DNA from: Carallia brachiata
Taxonomy: Eukaryota; Streptophyta; Magnoliopsida; Malpighiales; Rhizophoraceae
NCBI GenBank assembly: GCA_021464245.1
Contig: JADCRB010000029.1
Location: 1,365,788-1,429,787 of the forward strand
DNA: 64,000 bases
Direction: 5' to 3'
The notes beneath the pieces were generated by a model that was not told the DNA's origin, ran no database searches, and saw nothing but the letters and a program-made list of their open reading frames with translations. This document shows, piece after piece, positions 1-12,888 of this stretch (positions are counted from its first letter, which is position 1; every line of letters begins with the position of its first letter). The position numbers and the translations under genes were made by a program.

Positions 1-2100
1 GGTAAGATTAAAAGCTTGAATTTTTAACTTTATTCATAAAAGATACCACATCTCTATTCCAACTTAAGTAAAACAAAAAAAAACTTAAATAAAACAAAAG
101 ACTTCATGTTCATATGTTAAAACAAAAAAGATTTTTCTTTTATTCATCAAAAAGAAATAAAAGAAAAAAAAAAAAAACTTTAGCCGCCTAGTTTTGTCAA
201 TTGGGTGCATTGACCAGTAGACACTTTTGTTGTCTAACAAAACAAGAAGAAAAGTAACAATATTAGGTAATAATATTTAAATAATAATAAAATAGTACAA
301 AAGTAAAATAAATTATTAAATAATTAAATTTTTTTAAAATAAAGAAATAAATAAACGGTTGATATTAAATAAATTATATAATTATTTTATTACCACTTAA
401 AATTAAACTGCGTAATAAAATTTCTAATGCTAATAGGATCAACCCTTTTGTTTTTGCTCCTTGTTTGTTTTTTTTTTGGATAAGTGAAAAGGATATTGAG
501 GACTTGTAATCAATAATTATGACCTAGCATTATATAATTAAAATTGAACATGTGTGTGCATATATATATATATATATGATATGGACTAAATCTTCTAACA
601 AAAGGTCAAACAAAAAAATGAAAAGGTCTTTTTCGCCCTTCACATGTAATAATTCTGAATTGGGATAACACTTGTTAACAATTAAAACAATTTCCATTAA
701 CATGTTCTACTCCATCACTTCTTTTAATGAGAAGAAAACAAAAGGCCAATATCTATAATGAAATTATTAGTTGAATGAAATTTATGGGTTATAATTGGAC
801 GTTAAATTCTTAGATCGAGAGAAAATAAGACCCAACTTAAAACATCAATAACTATTATTTATAATTTACTCTAGAAGAAAAGCAAAGGGAATGAAACCAC
901 AACAAAAGTTATTTATTTCAAAATATTCGTCTTATGGACGTATCTAATATCTAAATCCATATACTTTAGAGTTTTGATATATAATAAAAACTAATGATAA
1001 GATGATAAATGTGCAGCTGACCTTAAATAAACTAACATGAATTAGTTTTTAAACCCACGCGCTTCACTCGAAGTTTTCAATTTTAACAAATATGGATAAT
1101 CTTAATAAAAAAATATTAAATTTCAATAGAACAAAAAAATATAAAGTTATAAAATTTATTAGCAAGATTACAAATAATTAAAGAATAGTCTTTCTTTGTT
1201 TAAAGCTATGAATAAATGAAAATTTTATCTACATATATGATCACCAATTATTATAAGAACATAAGTCATTATAAAATATCTGCACAAAGTTCGTGACTAT
1301 TTAAATAAGAAATCTTAAAAGTAAGAATATTTAACTGTAATGTATAAGTAACTACATTTAGTGGCATAGTTGAGTTTTATCAAACATTGATGAACAATAT
1401 AAAAGGTGAAAAAATTTCAAGCAATGTGTCTATTTTAAATTCGAGAACATGTCTGCATGCATATATCTTTTTATAAAGTATATCTTATAAAAAATGAGTA
1501 GTACACAATTACAGAGCAAGAAATCAAACCCATCCGAGTTGGAAAAGAAGGAGGCCTGATTGAGGAAAAGAAATATAGTAAGATCGAAGAAATATTAAAA
1601 AAAAAAATACAAAGATATTTTGGAAGGAGACGAGAGGTTAGAAAGAGAGAGGTTTTTGTAATTTGAATGAATTTGAAAATTATTTGTGTTGAACTAGTAA
1701 GAGTTGATGTGGATAATAATGATTTATTACCGTTTAACTAAAGATATCGAATTTGAGTTATTGAGAATGTAGTCGCGTTAAATACTTGTTGGAAGAGTTT
1801 TACCATCTTTTGAAATTCTGTCTGAGTCGGTTCAGATTAATTAACTTATTGAACTAGATATTGAACGGTCTTAGATCAAAAAAAATTATTTGTACTGATC
1901 ATAAAAGAGAGAAAATAGTCAAAATTTTCTTTCTCTTAGTGTAAATACTATGTATAATACAAAGATTCATGTCTAAAACATATTGATTATCTATATCACA
2001 TGAGTCCAATTAAACTCATTTTTCATAGGAATGTTGTGACTTTGATGAATATGCCACTTGGCTGTTGGCATTGACAAAACAAGCACTGTAAAGAAGGCCC
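1..2100. other. AT-rich intergenic DNA upstream of the kinase gene
   Basis: No convincing gene or transposon was recognised. The stretch has many A and T runs and a short (TA)n microsatellite near 558-576. The last few hundred bases presumably hold the promoter of the kinase gene at 2,684. Base composition becomes more C-rich after about 2,090, which suits the start of a transcribed leader, but no TATA box could be assigned with confidence. Confidence 0.5.
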
Positions 2101-2199
2101 CGCCCCAGCGCATGAACATCCCTCTTCCGCGTTTGCCCAGCTGCAAGATTCATCCATCCTTCACGAATTCTCCCCCACCCCCTCCCCCCAACAAAAAAA

Positions 2200-2683
2200 G
2201 CGCGTGGAGTACACTCTCCCTCAATTTTTCTTCAAAAATACTTTTTCAACGTTCCCACTTGCCAGCCTTTTACTCCAAGGAACTACGGAGACGACTAATC
2301 CCCAAATTCGACTCTTTAATATTTTCGTTAATAATTGTTTCTAGTTCTTCGCCCCAATTTCAGGCTTTTGGGTATAGTCAATTTAGTAGAATTTTCATGT
2401 TTTCTTAGTTTCTGTTTAAAATGACTTATTTCTGATTAGTTGTTTTATTGTTCAATGCATTTTGGAATTTCCGGGGTTTTAGGTTCCAAGTTGAAGTCTT
2501 TTTGTATTGGGGTTTATGGGTTTTATACTTTTGGCTTAACAAGTTATGTTGATCTCTTGTTTGGGACTGCAAGAAAGATAAAAGAGTAGAGAACAAGAAA
2601 GAAAAATAAAAGAAAGAAACTTTCTTGTAAAGTTTGAATTTTTTTTTTCTGGGTTTTCCTGGGTGGGTTTTTTTTCGCTCAAA
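2200..2683 (+). promoter_or_regulatory. Probable 5' leader of the ILK-family kinase gene
   Basis: This stretch is C- and T-rich and then T-rich, and lacks a longer reading frame in phase with the kinase start. A tiny upstream ORF (ATG at about 2,398, four codons) lies inside it. The transcription start is not visible from sequence, so the left border is approximate. Confidence 0.35.
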
Positions 2684-5619
2684 ATGGAAGGGAAGGGCCC
2701 AATGAGGCTCACTTTGTGGAAGCAATCCTCTTTAGCACCGGGGCGGCTCAAGGAGGATTTGGGTCTGGAGCAGGATGAAATGGGGGATGTTGATCCTGGG
2801 TTGCGGTTAATGTACTTGGCTAATGAAGGGGATTTGGATGGGATCCGGGAGCTCTTGGATTCAGGTGTTGATGTCAATTTCCGGTACATTGATGACCGTA
2901 CTGCGCTTCATATTGCTGCTTGCCAAGGCTTGACGGACGTGGTCGCTCTATTGCTTGATAAAGGCGCCAAAGTTGACCCCAAAGATCGGTGGGGGAGCAC
3001 TGTAAGGACTCTGTAGTCTCCCTTTTGTGCAGTGGTTTATGTTGGTGTTGATCTTTTAGTGATTGAGGGCAATAAAATTGTTTGTGGCTCGCAAATGGTT
3101 ATGTCTATTTATTTGAAATTGGTGGCATAGCTTTCATTTGTTCGAGCAGCTTTTCGTGTGGCAGGAAGGGGCACGAGGGGAAGGAAAAACCAATTTTGAG
3201 AAGAGTGTCTATGCTGGTTGTAATACTAACCGTGCATAGCGAGATCTTTGTTTTGTCTTTCTCCTATCATCATTCCCTCTTTGTTTTCCGCTGACCCCCT
3301 GCTCTGTCTGTCCTGCGAAATTTGGAATCTTGATTGTAGTAGCATCTATTTTCTTACATACTGCCATTACAATTGTGTTCATTCCCATTATATACTAATG
3401 TCCATTAAACAGCCTCTTGCAGATGCTATATATTATAAAAATCATGAAGTGATCAAACTTTTGGAGAAGCGTGGTGCAAAGCCTTTGGTATGTCTCGGAA
3501 ATTTGTTCCCTTCATGCCTGCATTAACGTGCCTCTCCCTTTTCCTTCTAGCGTGTATTTTTTCTTTGATAACATATGTTCTTTCACATAGATGGCACCAA
3601 TGCATGTCAAACATACACGTGAAGTCCCAGAATATGAAATGAATCCAGATGATCTTGATTTTAACGGCAGTGTGGAAATTACCAAAGTAAGCTTCTGCAT
3701 GTTCTTTTAGTAGCTAAAATTGTGAGCTTTTGTCTTTGAATCAATTGTATAGTTTGTTATCATCCTGGAAAGGATATATGTTTCGGGAATACTGTTGCCA
3801 GTTGTTTCACATACGGTTTCAGTTGGGAACCATTAATTGTCATTGGCATTACACGACTGATTTTCTAATTGACGTTTTTTACAATGACCATTTGTTTCAA
3901 TTTTTATTGTGATAAACTATATCTATGATGATAATCTATTAAAAAAAGATTTTTATCAGGATACGAATAATGATCATAAAGTAGTAGGGTAAAATGAGCA
4001 CATTTTTTCAAAGTTGAGTTCATTGCTGGATCTAATAAAATTGTAAGTTGACTTGTTTAAAAGCATTTAATGTAATTGTAATTGATGGCTTATTTATGTA
4101 CACGAATGTACCTTTTTAGTAGAGGTTTCTTTGATAATTGTATCTGTTTGGTGTTCCATTTGAAGTGAAGATACTTTCTCAAATATTTGAATCATATTTT
4201 TGTAGATATTTTTTGAGTTTAAATTTCTTCAAATGTAATATACTTGCTTTAATTATTAGAAAGAAAATACCCTTTTTATGATTGACTTCGTATTCATTTG
4301 CAACAAAGATCTGCTTGAATGCTGACCTTTCTTTCTTTTTGGATTTACTGGTCTTTGAATTATGAAAAGGACAATTGTTTTTTTCTTTTCTTAATCATGC
4401 TGAAAGAACTGAATCGATGCCAATGTTAGTGATTCTATCTGGTTAGATATCATCAATGACACTCAGAACCTATAAGGATGAACAACCAGTGTGCTGTTTT
4501 TCTCATATGCCAGGCTTTCATGTTCTCTTTTGGCAACGATCACTTTGGATGGAAAATTTAAAATTGGCAATACTTACATTCTTGGCATGAATAATTTCTG
4601 TTGCACTGAATGGCACGAGAGATTGCTGCAATATGTGCAGAAAACTTGGCTGTTTGATGAAGAGTCAGGGGATTAATTTTTTACTGGAGTGGCTCAGGGC
4701 TGTAATAAGCTTAGAAACTGAGAAAAATATTTGTAGGGAATTTTGGCCTCAGATATGGTGAGATTTCTCATCATCAAAGCTTGATATTCCTCATTCTTTG
4801 AGCAATCTTGAAGAGGGAAACGAGTCTCCGGTTCTTTTTACATCCTGATTTGTTGCGAGTGATGAAAAAAGTTTTAAATGTACCCCTAGCAGATCAGGTT
4901 GAACATTTCATGAAGCTGCAATTTAAAAAATTAACCTTAGCATATCAGGTTGAGTCAATCCATGATCTCAAATATTTTGATGTATTATACGGACAAGCAT
5001 GAGAGCTGACCTAGCAGGAAGGAATGAAGATCAACAAGTACATGCCAAGAAAAAAGGTCAAGAGTCAGACGCTTTCACAAATATATAGGTTGTTGAGAGA
5101 AATCCTGGAACTAGGAAAATGCATACCATGTGATGTTTGTGGTCCCTGGACTGATGCTTTTATTTGTTTTCTTGCTTGTCTTATTTTATATTTTTCATTT
5201 TTATTTAAAAGGCAAGTGGATATTTCTAGTTGTTTAATTCTCCAGTGGGATGCTTGAAATGTCAGGGCACCTTTTGTACCGCATCATGGCGGGGAATTGA
5301 AGTTGCTGTTAAAAAGCTTGGGGAGGAAGTTCTTTCTGACGATGATAAAGTGTATGTTTTTCATAAAAATTGTTTTATTTATAATTGATCAAGTTTTTAG
5401 CAGCCATCTTGAATTAGTTGGTTTTGTACAGGAGGGCATTTAGGGATGAGCTTGCATTGCTTCAAAAGATACGACATCCTAATGTGGTCCAATTTCTAGG
5501 TGCTGTTACGCAAAGTAGTCCAATGATGATTGTGACAGAATATTTACCAAAGGTAATCACTTTCATCTCTTAAGTCACTGATCTGTATTAAGATTATCAG
5601 TCATATCTCTTGATTGCTT

Positions 5620-5650
<31 letters not shown>

Positions 5651-8600
5651 ATGTTTGGGGTTTCCAGTTCCCAATGGTAGGGTCCTTGCATATGATGCTT
5701 ACTGTTGTCAGTTATTTGTATTTTCGGTGCTTTTAATGAGGTTTTATTCATTTGATTTATTCAATCTTTTGGTCTCTACTTTTATTCGTCACATATGTTT
5801 GATGTCTTTTTGAAGGTGATGAACATAGCTATAATCCTTGAATGGTTCCTTCAGTGAAAGTTTCTTTTACTTTCTTTTTGCATGTGAAAGGATGTCTAAT
5901 CTTGAAGAATTCTTTTTCTTTTGTCCAAATATCTTCCTCATTATTGGACTCGAATGATTAAAGCTTTTATTTCTTGCATTGTCAAAGTTCCATCTAAAGA
6001 GCCTGAAAAAAGGTTTTCACCCTTGTTTCTTGTATCTGATTGTGCTTATGCCCATGTATCTTTTTTGTTTTCTCTATTTTATTCGCAGTAATACACTCGA
6101 AGGGTTTGTAATATATACTTATTGGTTACTTAGTGTAGAGTCAGGAAAAATCTGTGAAATTATGGCAGTCAATGTTTAGCCTTTTTGTCGGCTTCGTTGG
6201 ATTATTGTACTAATTGGAGATAGAAATATTTTCTAGAATTCAGTTAAAGGCTTAAGCTCACATGATTAAGATTCAGCCTTAAGATTTTTATGTTGCAGGG
6301 AGACCTTTATGCCTTCTTGAAAAGAAAAGGAGCATTAAGGCCAGCAACAGCCGTGAGGTTTGCACTTGATATTGCAAGGTCTGTTTTTGATTTATATGAC
6401 CAAAAACCAAAAAGACATGTATTGTTTATGCTTTGCATTGGACTCTGTCATTGACTTGTAGATGCCTTTGTATGAGTTGCAATATCTGTTTTTGCTGTTT
6501 GATTGGATGCTTCAGGGAAAGTTAATTTCTTTTTACTGGCCTAAATGTATTTTTGGTTCAAAATTAAAAAGACCGAGTGAAAAGGATGTACAAATTTCAG
6601 ATGATAGTACTGCTGGGGTCTAGTGTTTAATGGATAGATTCTAAGAAATGAAGGATTGGTTGCAGGTTGCTCATATGGATGACTTTGTGATTATATTATG
6701 CATTTTTTATTGTATTTAGTTTGAAACTGGCTTCTATTTACACAGGCATGTATATATGGGCTTAAAGAAAAATTATGGTACAGAGATCATGCTGTTGAAG
6801 TTTCATTGGGAATAAAGCTTTTACTTTTCAACTGTTATTCTGTAGTCTTTTTTCTTCTCCCCCCCCCCCCCCCGACCCCTTTTTTTTTTTCTGGACTTTG
6901 ATGCGTTTGAAGATTGTATTTATGTGTACACATTCACAACTTTGGTCCTTTTTTTTCTTTTTCCCTTGCGTGGGTGGTTGGTCGATTTAAACTTCTTTGG
7001 ATCTTTACAATAAAATTGATTTATTACAAAAGGCAACCTCAACATAATCCTTGCAAATTTGCAACTGGATGAGTGCTCTGGCACATAAGCATAAACAGCT
7101 TTATGTTTGTTGTTTGCTTGGTTCTTAGACAAACTTGGAAGATTATTAATAGGACTGAACACTATGCAGGGGAATGAGTTATTTGCATGAGAATAAACCA
7201 GCACCAATAATTCACCGGGATCTTGAGCCTTCGTAAGTTTTCTAGTTGAACTTGGATTTATTTGCCTTGTGTGACTAAGCATGCGGAGATTAATGATATT
7301 AATATGTAAAAATTTGTGGGCTTTCTCAATTTTCTGAAATTGTCACCATATTTTTATGTTGCTTGTGAGCAAGATTACAGAAACATATTGCGGGATGATT
7401 CTGGGCATCTGAAAGTTGCAGACTTTGGAGTTAGCAAATTGCTTACAGTTAAAGAAGACAGGCCCCTAACTTGCCAAGAAGCTTCTTGTGAGCATGCTTA
7501 GCACCATGATAATTGTCCTTCAGTTGGTAGTAGCCGATGGATGATCCATTGACCCCATGGATGTGTAACAGAATTTTTTTTTTTTTTTGTCAACAGGCCG
7601 ATATGTAGCACCAGAGGTTTTCACAATGGAAGAATATGATACCAAAGTAGATGTATTTTCCTTTGCTTTAATTCTGCAAGAGGTATAGTTTCTCATCTGG
7701 GCTGATCGAGAATAATTCCCAAATGGTTGCTATTTTATGGTATTTTATGGATTTGGCAACATCTGGACAGTTGTCAGGGTTTTTTTTTTTTTTTTTTTTT
7801 TTCTCTTTTTATGGATAGGAATTTGGTGTTTTAAAACAGTTGGGAAGCATACATCTATCTTCAATCTATGTATGTGGCTATCTATTTATACATATGGGTA
7901 TGTATATCTATATGTACCTATATGGCCTGATTTATCAAATGATGAATGTACACTCCAGATGGTTGAAGGCTGCCCTCCTTTTTCTGCAAAGCAAGAAGAT
8001 GAAGCTCCTACAGCCTACGCTGCAAGACAGCGGCCATCTTTCAGAGCGCCAGCAAAGCGATATTCACATGGACTCAGAGAGTATGATTCACTTTCTCCTA
8101 TGTTGAATTTAATTGAAATTAGGTCTTTTTTTTTGTCAATTGAAAAAAAAAAGTAATTTTAGACAATTAATATATTTTTTTTTCATATTGCCAGATTGTA
8201 TTAGACACTGCCCACGTACATCTATCAGAAATAATGACCACTAAATCAGTCTTTCTAGACAACAGTATGGGGACAGTTCCTCTTCTTTTAAGCCCACTAT
8301 TTCTCTCCCTACCTTACATAGTGGCTCTAATGGCACTAGGCCATAAAACATTTCAGAGTAAAGCTTACATCTCATAAATTTAGTGCCTTTCTTTTCAACA
8401 TTCAAACCCATTCTCAGTTTACCCTAAACCGTAGGATTTTGGTCCATGAGATAAAATTCCTCAGTTCTTACTCTCTCCACCCTTGTGCACCATAATTTTC
8501 CAATATGCTTTTATCAGGTATCCTTTTTCCTTTTACCATAAATTGGTGCCTGTTTTTCTAGTTAGACATTGGAAATTCCAATTGGTTGGTACCACCTAGT

Positions 8601-9240
8601 GTTAAGGTCATTGGCTTTCAAGTTTTAATCTGTCCTAAAATGTATCAATTTTGAGAAAGCCATAACATTGTTGCCACAGGTTGATTGAAGAGTGCTGGAA
8701 CGATAACCCAGCAAAGAGACCAACATTCAGGCAAATAATAGTGAGACTGGAGTCCATTTATAACAAACTTGGTCACAAGAAGCGCTGGAAGGTTTCCTCT
8801 CTCTCTCTCTCCCTCTCTCTCGCGCGGGCGTGCGGTTTCAATGCTTGCTAGTATTCTTCTTTGTTGAATGAGTAACTCTCATTTCCATATGTAGCCTTGT
8901 TGAGTTTGTTCTACCTCCGAAACAACTTGAAGCACCCTCATTCATGTTTGTCAAGATAATGGCACCTGACTAGCTTGGAGCTCAAGAAGACCACGTCTTT
9001 CACGAAATGCATAAATTAGCTTTAGTTGATGATTTGAAATTTGCTTGTCTTGGGAGTTAAAATTTTTTTATTGTCTTGTGATTCGTATACATTAAAGCTT
9101 ATTTATTATCTTCTATGGACATTTTTTAACCTTTACAGGTTCGACCATTGAAGTGCTTTCTGAATCTGGAGGCCATGGTGAAGAAAGATCTTAGTCTAAG
9201 CAGTCGCAATCGTTCTTCGCGTTCTACCAGTCATATGTGA
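2684..9240 (+). CDS. Ankyrin-repeat Raf-like protein kinase, plant ILK family (12 exons, 455 aa)
   Basis: Exons join in frame: 2684-3001, 3413-3487, 3591-3686, 5266-5351, 5432-5552, 6299-6378, 7170-7232, 7381-7487, 7597-7682, 7959-8080, 8680-8791, 9139-9240, all with GT/AG introns; 1,368 nt including TGA. The start is the first ATG in this frame, after a GC-richer leader. Residues about 40-131 form ankyrin repeats (TALHIAA, RWGSTPLADA). The kinase domain covers about 160-420: VAVKK with Lys179, Glu198 in helix C, HRDLEPSN at 274-281, DFG at 294-296, APE at 320-322, RPTFRQI near 398-404. The glycine loop is degenerate and the catalytic-loop Lys is Glu278, as I recall for plant integrin-linked kinases (group C Raf-like MAPKKKs, such as Arabidopsis At4g18950/BHP). 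It probably phosphorylates Ser/Thr targets at the membrane or in the cytosol. Length matches the family. Orthology to one Arabidopsis member is inferred from memory. Confidence 0.93.
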
Positions 9241-9560
9241 AAACACACAGATGTCAAGTTGTGCACACAGATCTTATTTTCGAGCTTGTTCATGAAATAT
9301 TCTTATATTTGCTAAGCGCATGACTTTTTTAAACATGTCGTTCTACACTATATTGAATTCTTCTACTGCTTGAATAAGCTCTCTCTTACCTATGAATTTT
9401 ATAGGTTGAGAATCCTGCTTAATTTACGTTCTTAACAATATATTATGGCTGTCGATATGTACATTATGTGTGTAATAAGAGTTTATTTTGTATGTACTTT
9501 TCCCTTGTATTGTTTTATCTCTATGCATTATGTGCCTATGTAGTTTTTTTCTTGTATTTA
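9241..9560 (+). other. Probable 3' UTR of the kinase gene
   Basis: T-rich sequence directly follows the TGA at 9,238-9,240, with TTGT/TGTA-type far-upstream motifs around 9,450-9,520, as is usual near plant polyadenylation sites. The cleavage site cannot be fixed. Confidence 0.35.
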
Positions 9561-9641
9561 TATGGGGTCTTGCCGTACGTTTGATTTTGTGAAGGTAGAG
9601 TACATTGTGGTGTGACATCATGGTACGTGGACCACAGGGCC

Positions 9642-9675
<34 letters not shown>

Positions 9676-9769
9676 CCTGTTTTTGTTTATATTTCTACTC
9701 GCAGCCATCAGTTTTTACTTTCAGTTTTCAGTTTAATATTGTCAAAAACATTAACTTTTTGTCACGAGC

Positions 9770-9968
9770 CCTGCAATTTAAAATTGACCAAAAGAAGCAT
9801 GGTAGGCCCAATTTTGATGAGGAGAGCTACTGTAAGCAGGTAGAAATTGAGGCTGACATTAACTTTGAAATAAAGGAATCGAGGAAACAAGAAACTGCAA
9901 CTAATAATTGCCCCTTAGCAATAATTGTGAGTGAACATGATCATGAAACGTCTCCTTTAATGAAATAA
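9770..9968 (+). other. Unrecognised open stretch with protein-like composition
   Basis: About 65 codons stay open and end in TAA at 9,966-9,968. The peptide is charged and rich in E, K and N (it includes KKHGRPNFDEES and SEHDHETSPLMK), unlike the low-complexity translations of the surrounding AT-rich DNA. It sits after a long poly-T tract, and no upstream start or splice partner is clear. It could be an exon remnant or chance. Confidence 0.2.
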
Positions 9969-9969
9969 G

Positions 9970-10975
9970 TTACCGTTCTTGACCACTTAAGTTGCCGGTG
10001 ACCAAGACATTTTCTGATTATTGCTACCAATTGTGTGATTAAGTAGATAATCAGTGGATCATTGACATCTGAATTGCAATTACAAAACATAAAAACTTCT
10101 TAGGCATACAATCGTAAAAACGCAGTAGACATGTAATAATTTGGACTGTTGGATCGTAAAAGAAGTATTTAATTTGAAAAATTAAAAATAAAAAATCGTT
10201 AGATACCGTTAAGTTAACTGCGTACTTCTGACTTGCCTTCTGTATGCCTCAGTAAGTATATCCACGTAGTTTTGTTCATTACAAAATTCTAATCCCAGGT
10301 TACCAACACTTCAGTAGACAATCCCTCACAACATGCCCTTTTCCCAACAGAATGTGTGGCAAATTCATTAATGTTAAAGAGCAAGGCCAACTATATGGCA
10401 ACAAATTGAAGATTATAAGCTAATATCTTTCCGGTGGGCTAGGTTACCAGGAATAGGCAGGCATAATTGGAAACTTATCTGTACGAGAAAGTTGGTTTCA
10501 TTTCCTACAGGACCACCTTACCATTTGTCCAAGTTAGGTATAGCCAAGACAAAGATCTGGGTAGCTGAGATACTATTTGCTGGATTGCAAATCCCCCGAG
10601 TTAGCCTTGGTCCACTCTCAAATAGTACATCTAGCACTACGCTCAGTTGTAGACACTTTTTTTTTTAATTTTTTTTTTTGTTGGTTAACAGCTTTATCTC
10701 ATTTAGAAAGACTAAAGCATCATTCAAACGCCCAAACTACATCTGAAAAGAAAGAAAAAAGTTTGGGACCCCAAACTTGCGCCCCGAAGTGCTAAAGGGA
10801 GATTAGCTTATTGATATATATATTTTTAAGTTTTTTAAAAGAATTTTGAAGATTTTTTTTTAACGCATATCATTTAAATTAATACATTAAGTTTTAAAGT
10901 AATATCTATTTGAATTTAATTTTAATTTTAAAAAATTAATAATAATAAAATATTTTTCTGAGTTTGACTCAGAAC
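9970..10975. other. Intergenic DNA, nothing recognised
   Basis: No gene or family was recognised. A T-rich tract at 10,659-10,680 followed by moderately complex sequence up to about 10,800 could be the 3' end of a minus-strand retroposon, but no coding signature supports this. Confidence 0.35.
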
Positions 10976-10979
10976 ACCA

Positions 10980-11215
10980 TTTTCGGTGTCCCTAGTCAGA
11001 CCCAAAACAAAAATATACACAAGCTCCATATGACAGCCACCCCCTTTACAACAATCAAAACCCAACAGTTCAACACATAACAAGAAGCAAAAACATCAAC
11101 AAATTCATCCCATCCACGTACTCAAATCACAAGCAAGCAATCAAGTCCCCAGTTCTCGTGGGTCCCCATATTGGCAAGAGCATCTGCAAAGCTGTTGGCT
11201 TCTCTAGGCCTAATT
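10980..11215 (-). mobile_element. LINE remnant: RNase H C-terminus
   Basis: Read on the minus strand from 11,215 downwards, the sequence gives REANSFADALANMG followed by THENWGLDCL. This matches the end of the RNase H domain found in plant L1-type LINEs (typically REAN..ADALA..G). Only this C-terminal piece and some following 3' sequence are visible. The ends are approximate and no target-site duplication was found. Confidence 0.6.
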
Positions 11216-12888
11216 AAAATAAATACAATCTCAACCTTTAATTAGATATACTAATGTTCTGGAAAATCACGGAATAATCCGAAGATCTCTTGTTAGGTTA
11301 ATTCATGCGTGTGATGGCAAAACTGGCTTAAGATCAATCAGTACTAAATTGAGTAGTAGAGTTGTGGAAAATATATTTCATTTAAGTATTGGATGGAACA
11401 TGGAATAATTAACTTATGGTCTGGAAAATTTATCATAAACATAGCTTTTAGCAAATGAAGAAAATATTGCAGTCATGTGGTATCACATAACCTTTTTTTC
11501 GTACATGTTTAATTTGGATAAGCCAATTGCTAATAACTAGCAATTAGTGATTAGCAGCTTATGTGCCATGCTCGGTAAAAAGTGGATACATTCTTTTTTA
11601 TAAGTCCAATCAATTTCTATTGGAAAAATTAAGAGTCAGGTCATTACAAATACAACTAATGTTAAAACAAATAGAAAATGAGTAACAAATTTGTGAGCAC
11701 CAACCATGCTTTCCTATTTTAAAAATCCAAAAATAAGGAACTAAAACCCAAGCAATGATATTAGTTTGCGCAGTATTTCTTTGTTTCGCTAGGTCATCTG
11801 AAAAAAAATTAAAATTCATGCCATGTGTTTAAAACACCAACCAGTAATAATACAAAGAAAATCAGAAGATCTGGAGAAAACTGGTCTCGATGTTCAGGTG
11901 CATTACTCACTTTTCTTCAAGCAATAGTGGGTATAATATCTATGACTTGAAAGACAGCCAGTATGATTTGAGTCAGCGCTATTAACGGATGGGAAAAAAT
12001 ACATAGAAAATGTCCATTTGAATCCCCTAAGAATAAGTGGTTACATTACATAACTGATAAACCTGATATGGTTTGGTAAAAGTTGTTGTTAGTTATTGAA
12101 TTGTAATTTTCAACAGGTCACCAATTACATTAAACAACCCCCCCTCAAAAAAAAAAAAAATCTTTCCTGTTTGGTGAAAAGGTGTCATTTATATCTGAGA
12201 AACTCATTTTTACGATAAGTCATTAAGCCTGTGCATGTAATCTTGCTTAATTACTTATTTGTGAACCAACACTAAGATTCTGCCCTCAGTCAGCAAAGTC
12301 ACAGGAGCACATTCTTTTTGTCAACTAAGTAAACTCTCGCGTTAAATCGACTATGAAGCTAAGACAATTAACGTATACAAATATAGATAGTAGCTTGTGG
12401 GCAATAATATATGGCTAACAAAATAATTTCGAGTTAAGGAAAAAAAAAAAAAAAGAAATACTGAAAAGAGAGGAACCAAAATTATGTTGCATCCATGAAA
12501 AAAGAATAACGTTTAGGATAAAATTTTTAAGTTTTGTAAGAATAATTTCAAAGTAATAAAAAAATAAAATAAAATAATTAAATAATTAAATTCATAAAAA
12601 ATAAAAAAAAAACAAATAAATTGACAGGTTATTAAATGAGATTACATTACTACTTCAATGTAATTATATAGTCTTGCTCTAATATTTTTCTACAACTAGA
12701 AAGTTCCTAACATGCAGGAAAATTTGCTGCTTGTTAGGTTGTGTGCTTAAACGCCGTACGCGACATGGCAATGCACAAAGCCTGGAGAAATCAAATAGGG
12801 AAACCATTAGAATTTCTCCATTTGAAAAGCCAGATACAAGTTTTTTAAAACCAAGTCTTCATCAATAATTGATCAACCCCACTAGAGA
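11216..12888. other. Intergenic AT-rich DNA, nothing recognised
   Basis: No reading frame resembling a known protein and no paired repeat was seen. Several poly-A tracts occur, for example near 12,145-12,160 and 12,440-12,455. Confidence 0.45.

Noticed and set aside
2058..2408. 116-codon plus-strand frame before the kinase gene
   Set aside because: It lies in the C-rich leader/promoter, is not in phase with the kinase, and its translation is low-complexity (Pro and Ser runs). No homology recognised.
6920..7282. 120-codon minus-strand frame
   Set aside because: It overlaps kinase exon 7 and its introns on the opposite strand and is a shadow frame.
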